Virus record (IMG/VR): IMGVR_UViG_3300050132_000059
Location: 1 to 47,323 of that record
Direction: 5' to 3' (one strand)
Source of the DNA: a virus
DNA length: 47,323 nt
How positions within the stretch are numbered: position 1 is the first letter of the stretch; every line of letters starts with the position of its first letter. Under the pieces are notes generated by a model that was not told the origin of the DNA, searched no databases, and saw nothing but the letters and a program-made list of their open reading frames with translations. The position numbers and the translations under genes were made by a program. Below are positions 25,343-31,321 of the stretch, piece after piece.

Positions 25343-26021
25343 CGCGTCTCCGCTTGCGTGCTGCCTCGAGCGCCACGGCCAGGTTATCGGCCTTCTCGTC
25401 CTTACCCTGCACATCGACCATGCCGTAGGCTTCACGCTCCAGGCCGATCAGAATCTTCAATGTCTCGGCAAGCTTCTTGGCACCGTCGATACGGCCGGCG
25501 CCAGATATGACCTTCATGTAAATATCGTTGCGCTTATCGACGCCCTTCTCATCCTCGGAGCGAAGATACTCGCCCAGCTCATGGAAGATGGAAACGTCGC
25601 CGGTCTCGACCTCAAGCTCTTCAAGCAGAGCGAGTGCGAGCACGCGGAATCGTGTGATGTATTTCCGGTGCGTCACCCGAACATCGGCAATGACCTTGGC
25701 GTTAGCATCAACGATTGCCGTATCGGTTGCCACTTTCTCGGGACTGGCAACCTGACTGGCAACTTCGCTTTTGGCAACCAGTAGATCGGCCTTGGCCTGA
25801 ATGCGCGCAGCAAGATCACGTTCCCATGAATTTGCCTTGGCGCGCTTCTGAATTGCAGTGTGGCTGATCTGGTGGGCAGCGGCTATTTCTCGGACGGACA
25901 ACAGACCAGCACGATAATCAGCTTCGATTCGTTCCCAATCCGGTGCTGCTTTTTTGGCCTGCAATGTCACGTCGTGCCCCATGTAGTTGGAACTGACAAC
26001 CCGTACGCAGCGTGTGCGCAT
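25332..26021 (-). CDS. terS: Terminase small subunit
   Basis: A 229-residue protein with an N-terminal helix-turn-helix (ADYRAGLLSVREIAAAHQISHTAIQKRAKANSWERD), typical of terminase small subunits that recognise the packaging site, then a helical oligomerisation region and a basic tail (ARKRRRDVG). ATG 26021 has a GAGG eight bases upstream, whereas a second ATG at 25982 has no ribosome-binding site. Located immediately upstream of the large subunit, as expected. Confidence 0.88.
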   Translation of the reverse strand: MRTRCVRVVSSNYMGHDVTLQAKKAAPDWERIEADYRAGLLSVREIAAAHQISHTAIQKRAKANSWERDLAARIQAKADLLVAKSEVASQVASPEKVATDTAIVDANAKVIADVRVTHRKYITRFRVLALALLEELEVETGDVSIFHELGEYLRSEDEKGVDKRNDIYMKVISGAGRIDGAKKLAETLKILIGLEREAYGMVDVQGKDEKADNLAVALEAARKRRRDVG

Positions 26022-26059
26022 TTAACTGACCTCGTCAGCAGTCTTCAGCCCTCCGCGTG

Positions 26060-26088
26060 AGTCTAAGAATTGTTCAATTTCAAAACAA
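26060..26088 (-). promoter_or_regulatory. Weak sigma70-like promoter candidate before terminase
   Basis: On the minus strand, TTGTTT (26083-26088) is separated by 17 bp from TAGACT (26060-26065), in the only AT-rich non-coding gap of this area, 40 bp before the terminase small-subunit start. Match to consensus is moderate, so this is only a candidate start for late-gene transcription. Confidence 0.3.
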
Positions 26089-26097
26089 CTGAAAACT

Positions 26098-26244
26098 TCA
26101 CGCGCGCTCGTTAAAGTCCAATCCATCAACAACATGATCCTCACTGCGGTCCAACAGATCACGCCAATCTACCCATGCGCAGTAGCCCATTTCGATAACA
26201 AACATGATCACAATCAAAACCAATACCGCTAGGCCGTGGTGCAT
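26098..26244 (-). CDS. Small membrane protein (48 aa)
   Basis: Forty-eight codons beginning MHHGLAVLVLIVIMFVIEMG, a clear transmembrane helix, followed by an acidic tail (WRDLLDRSEDHVVDG). It overlaps the upstream gene by 16 bp and is the last member of a chain of tiny overlapping genes. A holin-like or accessory role is possible but unsupported. Confidence 0.5.
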   Translation of the reverse strand: MHHGLAVLVLIVIMFVIEMGYCAWVDWRDLLDRSEDHVVDGLDFNERA

Positions 26245-26384
26245 GTCGGCTCCCGCTTCAGTTCAGCCGCGATCGCCTGCATGGTCACCAGCGCGTGGTG
26301 GTTGCTCCAGTGCGTCATGTCCTCTTCGATCAGCATGCGATACGCTTCCCGCAGCAGCTTCTCGCGCGATTCGATTTCGCTCAT
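26229..26384 (-). CDS. Small protein of unknown function (51 aa)
   Basis: Begins MSEIESREKLLREAYRMLIEEDM; likely two short helices. ATG 26384 has AGGAACTCTC before it and an ATGA overlap with the upstream gene. No family recognised. Confidence 0.55.
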   Translation of the reverse strand: MSEIESREKLLREAYRMLIEEDMTHWSNHHALVTMQAIAAELKREPTCTTA

Positions 26385-26551
26385 GAGAGTTCCTTGAATA
26401 CATCGCCGCCATAGGGGTGGCCTTCTTCCTTCGGCTTCTTCCCGCACTCGACGCTAACGTTGAATCGCAAGCCACCGATCAGCATCAGGAATACGACGGC
26501 GCCGGAAGCCATAAGGCACAGGATGCCGAATAGCGCTAGGAGGTCGGTCAT
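26381..26551 (-). CDS. Small membrane protein (56 aa)
   Basis: Fifty-six codons: MTDLLALFGILCLMASGAVV, then FLMLIGGLRFNV, giving one long or two short hydrophobic helices, followed by a lysine-rich soluble tail (CGKKPKEEGHPYGG). Both ends are joined to neighbours by ATGA overlaps and GGAAC-type ribosome sites. Function unknown. Confidence 0.55.
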   Translation of the reverse strand: MTDLLALFGILCLMASGAVVFLMLIGGLRFNVSVECGKKPKEEGHPYGGDVFKELS

Positions 26552-26712
26552 GTCGGTTCCTTGAGCTTGTCGACAGCAGCGTCGAATTCATCGACTGACG
26601 GCTTTTCACCGACGATCGTCAGATAGGCGTCACCTACCAGAACGTCTTGCCGAAGAACCGCAGCGACCAGCTTCCGGTATCGCTTGGCGTCGATGGCGTC
26701 ATAGGCGCTCAT
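26548..26712 (-). CDS. Small protein of unknown function (54 aa)
   Basis: Begins MSAYDAIDAKRYRKLVAAVLRQDV; predicted helical, acidic C-terminus (DEFDAAVDKLKEPT). ATGA overlaps on both sides argue for real translation. No domain recognised. Confidence 0.55.
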   Translation of the reverse strand: MSAYDAIDAKRYRKLVAAVLRQDVLVGDAYLTIVGEKPSVDEFDAAVDKLKEPT

Positions 26713-26996
26713 GTGCGTTCCTCTTTCGACGTGTTCTGAACATATGGATTGGAAATTTTCAGCGCCCGAATGCGATCCGCCATGTCGAGGCCCGTATAGA
26801 GCGCTCCGTCACATTCACACAGGTGCGCGGCGTTCTCAATTCCAGCTCGCCACGCCTCCAGATCCGTGCCCAACGTATCGGCGCGATAGTATTTGACCGA
26901 TTCGGGAGCCTCTTTACCTGCGGGATTCGGCTGATCCGCCCAGTCAATCCCGTCTGGCCCGTTGTCGATCAGCCAAATTGTGCGTGGCGCCTTCAC
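26709..26996 (-). CDS. Small protein of unknown function (95 aa)
   Basis: Starts with GTG 26996, which forms a GTGA overlap with the preceding stop; a much longer upstream reading frame is open but overlaps that gene heavily. The product runs KAPRTIWLIDNGPDGIDW, then KYYRADTLGTDLEAWRAGIENAAHLCECDGALYTGLDMADRIRAL. It resembles small phage accessory proteins of mixed alpha/beta fold. Function unknown. Confidence 0.55.
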   Translation of the reverse strand: MKAPRTIWLIDNGPDGIDWADQPNPAGKEAPESVKYYRADTLGTDLEAWRAGIENAAHLCECDGALYTGLDMADRIRALKISNPYVQNTSKEERT

Positions 26997-27325
26997 AGCC
27001 GTTTGTCCACAATGCCTCGCGCCGTCGAGTTCATACCCGGTATCGGCGGCTGGGCTTGGCTGGCCCTTTGCAATCTCTCCAACCAAATTCCTGTTGCTGG
27101 CTCCAATTGCTTGAAAGGGCGAGGCGTCCTTGAAGGGACTATTGGCAACTTTCCCATTTCTGCCTTGTGTGCCTCCCGCGCGGCTTCCTTCGCCTTCTTT
27201 GCACGGCAATCGAATGCTTGCTGCCAACGCTCATGCGCGGTGATAGCGTCACGCCCGGTACGCTTGATGCCGTCGCCCTCGCAGGTGTAGACGGCGCCTT
27301 TCACGGTTATGTGTGGTTTTATCAT
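26993..27325 (-). CDS. Small basic protein of unknown function (110 aa)
   Basis: Starts at ATG 27325 with AAGGGG seven bases upstream. The sequence MIKPHITVKGAVYTCEGDGIKRTG, then AHERWQQAFDCRAKKAKEAAREAHKAEMGKL contains a charged helix. The open frame extends further upstream but without a good start signal. No family recognised. Confidence 0.55.
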   Translation of the reverse strand: MIKPHITVKGAVYTCEGDGIKRTGRDAITAHERWQQAFDCRAKKAKEAAREAHKAEMGKLPIVPSRTPRPFKQLEPATGIWLERLQRASQAQPPIPGMNSTARGIVDKRL

Positions 27326-27420
27326 TTCAGCCCCTTGATCTTGATGCCCGCAAAGCGAAACGGCTTTACGTACCCATAACGCTCCGAGAAAAGGCGCACC
27401 TTGGCCGCGTCTCCCCACAT
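27322..27420 (-). CDS. Tiny protein (32 aa), possible
   Basis: MWGDAAKVRLFSERYGYVKP followed by FRFAGIKIKGLK. The codons are rich in G/C at third positions, and the TGA overlaps the next ATG, with AAGGGG of the neighbour lying inside it. These are weak but consistent signs of coding. The start is uncertain because no clear ribosome-binding site precedes it. Confidence 0.4.
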   Translation of the reverse strand: MWGDAAKVRLFSERYGYVKPFRFAGIKIKGLK

Positions 27421-27441
27421 CACTGAAACCCCACGCCCAAG

Positions 27442-27528
27442 TCACCAACGCACCCAAAAGCCCTCCCGATAGCAGCAAATAGCTATTGGACCGAACACGC
27501 GGTCCCACGATGGGCAGCCAGTGATCAT
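27442..27528 (-). CDS. Tiny protein (28 aa), doubtful
   Basis: Starts at ATG 27528 in an ATGA overlap with the preceding stop and reads MITGCPSWDRVFGPIAICCY, then REGFWVRW. A competing open frame covers the same bases and encodes a hydrophobic segment, so I cannot be certain which, if either, is translated. Outside these candidates the interval holds nothing I recognise. Confidence 0.3.
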   Translation of the reverse strand: MITGCPSWDRVFGPIAICCYREGFWVRW

Positions 27529-27743
27529 TTCCGCTTCGCCTTGAGTGCACGACGTTTGTCTTGAGCTACGGTTCCCGGCTTACCGGAATGCGAGGCGTAG
27601 CGCATTGCCTCATCGGATCCGCACGCAGCGCGGCGTCGGTCGGCATTTGTGAAGGGATATTTTTTCGAAATAGCACCGAGCATTGCTTTGCTTTTCGAAT
27701 AGCCCAAGATGCTATTTAGAAATCCAGCTCCAAGAAAATCCAT
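27525..27743 (-). CDS. Small protein of unknown function (72 aa)
   Basis: Begins MDFLGAGFLNSILGYSKSKAMLG and ends in a basic tail (KRRALKAKRK). The C-terminal half contains ADRRRAACGSDEAMRYASHSGKPG. It shares a base with the RusA stop codon (TAATG), so it is co-translated with RusA. No family recognised; the basic tail might bind nucleic acid. Confidence 0.55.
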   Translation of the reverse strand: MDFLGAGFLNSILGYSKSKAMLGAISKKYPFTNADRRRAACGSDEAMRYASHSGKPGTVAQDKRRALKAKRK

Positions 27744-28108
27744 TATTTCCCCTCCTCAGTTATCGATTCCGAAATGTGAATGCGCACGAGCCCACCCTTC
27801 ACAGCGGGCGCGATGTCGATGTTGCCAATGTCAAAATTGTGGTCATCCATGCCCATGGCGTCCGCTATCCCATCAATGCCAGCCTTCATGCGGGCAATCA
27901 GGTTGTCGCGGTCATAGCGATGGTTGCCAGGGGGGTAGAAGGTGAAGTCGAGGCGTTGCCGGCCGCTGGCCTTGTGACCCTTGCGCGCAACTATCGCCAA
28001 GAGGCCGACGGTGCGCCGGTAGCTTTTCTTTGCTGCGGCCACGCCGCGCCAGTGCAGCCGTGCGTTCGGGCTCAGTGCAGCAGGAGGGAATGGGATTTCG
28101 AAGATCAT
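27743..28108 (-). CDS. rusA: RusA-type Holliday-junction resolvase
   Basis: A 121-residue protein of the RusA family. The signature is PPAALSPNARLHWR near the N-terminus and RYDRDNLIARMKAGIDGIADAMGMDDHNF, with the acidic catalytic residues at D66, D68 and D88/D89 and a conserved lysine at K75. RusA cuts four-way DNA junctions and in lambdoid phages resolves concatemers or recombination intermediates. Length matches the family (about 120). Overlaps the DUF6475 gene by 4 bp. Confidence 0.9.
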   Translation of the reverse strand: MIFEIPFPPAALSPNARLHWRGVAAAKKSYRRTVGLLAIVARKGHKASGRQRLDFTFYPPGNHRYDRDNLIARMKAGIDGIADAMGMDDHNFDIGNIDIAPAVKGGLVRIHISESITEEGK

Positions 28109-28752
28109 GCCGCCTCCTCGTCTGCGTCAACGATTTGCAGGGTTGTCGGGGATGCCATACGGGTAAAGCCGATGGCGGGCCGGTCTGACCCGTTCTCCAA
28201 AACCTTCCTGGCAACCTCTGGGTTGCCAATCAGAACTGGTGGGTCCGATGGAAACCCGGATTGCTCGTTTTGCGATTGCGCAATGCCCAGCAGCGCCTTC
28301 GGATAATCTCGCACGTCGTTCCGAGTTTTGTAGCCGCGATACCGGTTCTCGAACTCGTTGCGGATATACGGCCATTCCTTTTCGTCCTTGGTGCCCAGCC
28401 CCACCCATCCGCCCATTTCCTGAATCACCGCATGAATGATCGGGTCATCAAATGCCACCGTGGCATAGGTGCCGATCTGCCGAATGCCTTTATCTACCTT
28501 TGCCCAGGCCACGAGTGCAGAATCCTTCGTAGAGCCCTGGAGCATCTTCACCATGTCCGCAGGCTTAGGCATGAACTGACCGTTGTCAGGATTCACGCAA
28601 TGCCGGTTCAAGGCGTCTGCAACGGCTTCGTAGTCGAATGGCTGCACGGCTTGCCACCACACGCCCAGAGCAAACTCAGACGTGTCCTGGCGGTAAAACG
28701 CATATACGGCGGAAATCAGCTTGAACACGCGTGATTTTTCTTCGGGCTTCAT
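28105..28752 (-). CDS. DUF6475 protein, probable replication/helicase-loader partner
   Basis: A 215-residue protein: FKLISAVYAFYRQDTSEFALGVWWQAVQPFDYEAVADALNRH, then NGQFMPKPADMVKML and ALVAWAKVDKGIRQIGTY. This matches DUF6475 proteins, which lie immediately after O-like initiators in many phages, in the position of the lambda P helicase loader. Loader function is inference from position. It overlaps the O-like gene by 4 bp and RusA by 4 bp. Confidence 0.75.
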   Translation of the reverse strand: MKPEEKSRVFKLISAVYAFYRQDTSEFALGVWWQAVQPFDYEAVADALNRHCVNPDNGQFMPKPADMVKMLQGSTKDSALVAWAKVDKGIRQIGTYATVAFDDPIIHAVIQEMGGWVGLGTKDEKEWPYIRNEFENRYRGYKTRNDVRDYPKALLGIAQSQNEQSGFPSDPPVLIGNPEVARKVLENGSDRPAIGFTRMASPTTLQIVDADEEAA

Positions 28753-29510
28753 GGTGAATTCCTCAAGGCTCGTTCGGCAATGGCTTGATTACTGGCTTCC
28801 AGGGCTTCCTGGCGATTAAGTTGGCGCATCCCACCAAAGGCCAACACCTGGCCGCTGATCTTTGCCCAGTTGCTGCGGATGGCATTCATGAACGCCTCAT
28901 CCCAGTCGATGTATTTTTTCCCGTTGGCTCGGGCATAGCCGATGAAATATTCAAGATGGGCTTGCAGGTTCGAGTGGCCTTTCTCGGCTGCCCATTTTTC
29001 GACGCGATCCGATATCCCGAAGTCGGCAGGGATGATGCGGGACTTCTTCTCGGGTTCCTTATTTACGGTTCCCTGACGGTTCATTGACGGTTCATTGACG
29101 GTTCCGTGTACCGTTTTTGGGCCTGTTTCTGGGGAAATTTGGGCCTCTTTATGCGGAAAAACGGGCCTCTTTATGTCCTTTTTCGGATGTGTTCCGTTTT
29201 CGGAACTGTTCCGTTTTTGGGACTGTTTAACCTGCCCGTTTTCGGGCTCCTTCAAACGGTACACAATGACCTGTTTCGTGAAGCCTTTACGATCGCCGGT
29301 ATCTTCGATATAGCCAAGCTCGCGAAGCCGGTTCATGTTCGCTTGAACCGTCTTACGATCTTGCCCAGTTGCTTCCGCCAGATACGCTGTTGACGGCCAT
29401 GCCGTAAGATCCTGACCGTCAGCACAATTGGCTAGAGCAACCAAAACGAACTTGGCAGTGGAATGCTTGATTGGCTGCGTCAGAGCCCAGGTAATTGCGT
29501 CTATGCTCAT
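28749..29510 (-). CDS. O-like replication initiator with N-terminal winged helix
   Basis: A 253-residue protein. The start MSIDAITWALTQPIKHSTAKFVLVALANCAD and WPSTAYLAEATGQDRKTVQANMNRLRELGYIED is the helix-turn-helix of phage replication initiators. A middle lysine/glutamine-rich linker (residues ~95-155) is encoded by the repeat-containing DNA at about 29065-29220. The C-terminus (VEKWAAEKGHSNLQAHLEYFIGYARANGKKYIDWDEAF) matches initiator or helicase-partner domains. ATG 29510 overlaps the upstream nuclease stop (ATGA); the longer open frame upstream lacks the family N-terminus. It would bind the origin and recruit the loader encoded next. Confidence 0.82.
   Translation of the reverse strand: MSIDAITWALTQPIKHSTAKFVLVALANCADGQDLTAWPSTAYLAEATGQDRKTVQANMNRLRELGYIEDTGDRKGFTKQVIVYRLKEPENGQVKQSQKRNSSENGTHPKKDIKRPVFPHKEAQISPETGPKTVHGTVNEPSMNRQGTVNKEPEKKSRIIPADFGISDRVEKWAAEKGHSNLQAHLEYFIGYARANGKKYIDWDEAFMNAIRSNWAKISGQVLAFGGMRQLNRQEALEASNQAIAERALRNSP
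29065..29108. repeat. Four tandem 11-bp iterons inside the initiator gene (putative origin)
   Basis: Four consecutive 11-bp units read on the plus strand as ACGGTTCCCTG, ACGGTTCATTG, ACGGTTCATTG and ACGGTTCCGTG. Eleven is not a multiple of three, so the repeats are not simply a peptide repeat, and the spacing is about one helical turn. A T-rich (plus strand) tract with further repeats follows. As in lambda, an iteron array within the initiator gene is the expected origin of replication. Confidence 0.72.
29141..29220. repeat. T-rich repeats next to the iterons (possible unwinding region)
   Basis: GGGCCTCTTTATG occurs at 29141-29153 and 29163-29175, 22 bp apart, and TGTTCCGTTTT(C/T)GG at 29190-29203 and 29207-29220, 17 bp apart. 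The tract is strongly strand-biased in T and sits between the iterons and the start-proximal part of the initiator gene. Consistent with the DNA-unwinding side of a lambda-type origin, but not proven. Confidence 0.5.
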
Positions 29511-29878
29511 GAAGCATCCCTGTCGCGGATCGCAGACCAGCGCGTGTATGCCCATTCCCAAACGGCACGCTTGGCCTCTTTGGTGAGCGAGAATCCCTGA
29601 TCCAGCTCGGCATGGCATCGCATGCAACCTGGAACGGTGTAAATGTCTTTTGCTTTGATGCCCATGCCCTTCCCGTAGTCCGCCCAGTTAGCGTGGCACG
29701 GCACAACGGTGTCGGATTCGCTACGGCATACGCCAGCGATCGACAGGAAGCAGAGTTGCCCTCGGCACGCCGATAGATAGGTCTTGTCTTGGCTGGTGCG
29801 CGCCTTGCGTGCTCTGGCCTTCATCGGCGCCGTGCCGCGCGCCATAGGCGTCTTGCGAACCAGCGGTGAGCGTTTCAT
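29507..29878 (-). CDS. YbcO/DUF1364-type nuclease
   Basis: A 123-residue protein with a basic N-terminus (KRSPLVRKTPMARGTAPMKARARKART) and a cysteine/histidine set C-x5-C, GVC, VPCHANW and GCMRCHAELDQG, typical of the YbcO/DUF1364 group of HNH-like nucleases. In the lambdoid prophage DLP12 the relative lies in the same module as RusA. Coupled by ATGA overlaps to NinB upstream and the initiator downstream. It probably acts in recombination or replication processing. Confidence 0.8.
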   Translation of the reverse strand: MKRSPLVRKTPMARGTAPMKARARKARTSQDKTYLSACRGQLCFLSIAGVCRSESDTVVPCHANWADYGKGMGIKAKDIYTVPGCMRCHAELDQGFSLTKEAKRAVWEWAYTRWSAIRDRDAS

Positions 29879-30342
29879 GCGAGCGCCTGCTCGTTCGGAT
29901 TGCGATGAAACTCAACACCCAGATTTGCGCCGTAGGCTTCGATCTGCATAAGGTGTTCGGCCATGCCCTTTACGGTCAGCTGCGTGGTGCTGCCGATCAA
30001 GATTCGTCCGTCAAAAGGGGAGTAATCCCACTTCTGATAGCCGTCCTTGCACAGTTCTGGATCAAATTCCTCTGGTAGAAATGCGATCTTGAAATGGTGG
30101 TGCCACGCTTCGGCGCTGAAGCTGCGTCCCTCCACATACGCCTGCGCGGCGATATCAGCCAGCGGCCCGACCCACATCAATGCGTTTTGCGACAGCTTGC
30201 GGCGCTTCACTTCTTCCCGCGCCACTATCTCGATAGGCTTGTCGGGATCGATCGGCAAGTTGGCAGCCAGCGCCATCAATGCTTGGCGCTGCGTTTCGCC
30301 ACGCAGCAGAATCTTGCGTTCTTGAAAGCGCTGGCGTTCCAT
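29875..30342 (-). CDS. ninB: NinB recombination protein
   Basis: A 155-residue protein with the family phrases KPIEIVAREEVKRRKLSQNALMWVGPLADIA, FSAEAWHHHFKIAFLPEEF and YSPFDGRILIGSTTQLTVKGMAEHLMQIEAYGANLGVEF. NinB (lambda Orf) binds single-stranded DNA and helps load recombinases. It starts the nin-like block of this early left operon and overlaps the YbcO-like gene by 4 bp. Length matches the family (about 145-155). Confidence 0.9.
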   Translation of the reverse strand: MERQRFQERKILLRGETQRQALMALAANLPIDPDKPIEIVAREEVKRRKLSQNALMWVGPLADIAAQAYVEGRSFSAEAWHHHFKIAFLPEEFDPELCKDGYQKWDYSPFDGRILIGSTTQLTVKGMAEHLMQIEAYGANLGVEFHRNPNEQALA

Positions 30343-30530
30343 TAATGCCTCGTCGCCTGTTCTGATTCGACTATCGCGTACCCAAGCATCGTGAATGCCT
30401 CTTTCATCTTTGGTTCGGTGGCAGCGAGCCTACGAAGCTCGTCTAAAAACTTGTCCAAATCGTCTCCTGCTACGGTGTGCGCTCTATCTCGCGCCTCTCT
30501 CGTAATGTCCAGCGCCTCCATATCTGCCAT
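30342..30530 (-). CDS. Small helical protein of unknown function (62 aa)
   Basis: A 62-residue charged protein (MADMEALDITREARDRAHTVAGDDLDKFLDELRRLAATEPKMKEAF) that overlaps the preceding regulator gene by 61 bp and shares a base with NinB (TAATG). The overlap makes the start slightly uncertain. No domain recognised. Confidence 0.5.
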   Translation of the reverse strand: MADMEALDITREARDRAHTVAGDDLDKFLDELRRLAATEPKMKEAFTMLGYAIVESEQATRH

Positions 30531-30901
30531 GCGGGCTGCCTTGCGAAAAATTCCTGCATGATGGTCAGTTGCGCCAGGTGAACCAGGTATTGGCTGATCG
30601 CGTGATTCCCGACGGCCGACTCAAATGCAGCAATGCGCCCTGCCGGCAAATCCAGCCGTGGGCGTCCTTTGTTATCAACGGGATCAGGACGCAGGTACGA
30701 ACTGACGTGCGCCGCGTAGAGCCCGCACAATTCCGCGAGCGTCCTTTGTGTCATATGCACCCGAGAGCGCCTCTCCCACGAAAGCCGAACCGCATCGCGG
30801 TACGTGACGCATTGAGCGATTTCCGAAGGGGGTAAAAAGCGCATGGCACCGGCAAGCCCTGGTGCGGCATAGGGGGAATGGGGAAGGTGCTGCATGAACA
30901 T
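30470..30901 (-). CDS. Helix-turn-helix regulator (CII-position)
   Basis: A 143-residue protein with a helix-turn-helix-like segment SRVHMTQRTLAELCGLYAAHVSSYLRPD and a helical C-terminus (AISQYLVHLAQLTIMQEFF). It occupies the place of cII in lambda, between cro and the replication genes. Its DNA target is unknown; a 17-bp inverted repeat lies 73 bp upstream. I chose ATG 30901; an in-frame extension exists but would cross that repeat. Confidence 0.65.
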   Translation of the reverse strand: MFMQHLPHSPYAAPGLAGAMRFLPPSEIAQCVTYRDAVRLSWERRSRVHMTQRTLAELCGLYAAHVSSYLRPDPVDNKGRPRLDLPAGRIAAFESAVGNHAISQYLVHLAQLTIMQEFFARQPAWQIWRRWTLRERREIERTP

Positions 30902-30973
30902 ATGGAAATCGCTTTTAGGAAAATTCAATGGGGTTACACGATGATTAACAACGTGCACACGGGCGAAACTGCT

Positions 30974-30990
30974 TTGCATGGAATATGCAA
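30974..30990. promoter_or_regulatory. 17-bp perfect-arm inverted repeat between cro and the CII-like gene
   Basis: TTGCAT-GGAAT-ATGCAA: two perfect 6-bp arms around 5 bp. It differs from the CAA-N7-TTG operators, so it could bind the HTH protein encoded just downstream or another regulator. A partial operator-like half (ACAACGTGCAC, same as in the operator at 31295) lies at 30948-30958. Confidence 0.4.
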
Positions 30991-31001
30991 ACGTCAATGA
31001 A

Positions 31002-31214
31002 TCAGGTGTGAAGCTCTGCCGGATAGATCTTCGAGTTCAGCCCCGCGCGCGGCACGCCGGTCACGGCCTCGACATCGAGCACGCGGTTGCTGGGAACGAA
31101 TCCTTGCGCGCACCATTTCTGCACCGCTTGCGGCGTCAGATCCAGGGCGCGAGCAAGCGCGGATTGGCCGCCGGCTTTGCGTGCGGCCTCTTGGATGGGG
31201 GTTTCGTCGTTCAT
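31002..31214 (-). CDS. Cro-like repressor
   Basis: A 70-residue protein with one helix-turn-helix (IQEAARKAGGQSALARALDLTPQAVQKWCAQGFVPSNRVLDVEAVTGVPR), the Cro/YdaS-type layout. ATG 31214 has TGAGGAACCT upstream; a longer frame would run through the operators. It is divergent from the CI-like gene, with three operators in the intervening 107 bp, so it should be the early-left Cro equivalent that turns repressor synthesis off. Confidence 0.82.
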   Translation of the reverse strand: MNDETPIQEAARKAGGQSALARALDLTPQAVQKWCAQGFVPSNRVLDVEAVTGVPRAGLNSKIYPAELHT

Positions 31215-31246
31215 AGGTTCCTCAGATGAAAAGCTCACATCTGAAG

Positions 31247-31274
31247 AATACAACTTTAATTTGTACTGCCGCAA
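31247..31274 (-). promoter_or_regulatory. Candidate leftward promoter (PR-like) for the Cro operon
   Basis: On the minus strand TTGCGG (31269-31274), 16 bp, then TGTATT (31247-31252). Both boxes overlap operators (31249-31265 and 31270-31286), so bound repressor would block RNA polymerase. The equivalent arrangement occurs at 32190-32217, which strengthens the call. Confidence 0.45.
31249..31265. promoter_or_regulatory. Operator 1 (TACAA-N7-TTGTA)
   Basis: TACAACTTTAATTTGTA, a 17-bp palindrome with perfect 5-bp arms. One of five similar sites, all with the CAA-N7-TTG core, found only around the repressor genes and the second early promoter. Confidence 0.7.
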
Positions 31275-31286
31275 CTTATATTTGCA
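31270..31286. promoter_or_regulatory. Operator 2 (CGCAA-N7-TTGCA)
   Basis: CGCAACTTATATTTGCA; same 17-bp layout with G/C changes in the outer arm. Centre is 21 bp from operator 1, two helical turns, which suits cooperative binding. Confidence 0.62.
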
Positions 31287-31294
31287 TAGCAGCC

Positions 31295-31311
31295 TACAAC
31301 GTGCACTTGTA
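31295..31311. promoter_or_regulatory. Operator 3 (TACAA-N7-TTGTA)
   Basis: TACAACGTGCACTTGTA with perfect arms (extended to CTACAA/TTGTAG). It lies 11 bp before the CI-like start codon, so it probably autoregulates that gene. Centre-to-centre distance to operator 2 is 25 bp. Confidence 0.68.
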
Positions 31312-31321
31312 GGATCGGCAA

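Noticed and set aside
31002-31214. Toxin-antitoxin pair (YdaS-like)
   Set aside because: The HTH protein resembles YdaS/Cro, but its divergent position opposite a CI-like gene with shared operators fits a Cro role; no toxin partner is seen.
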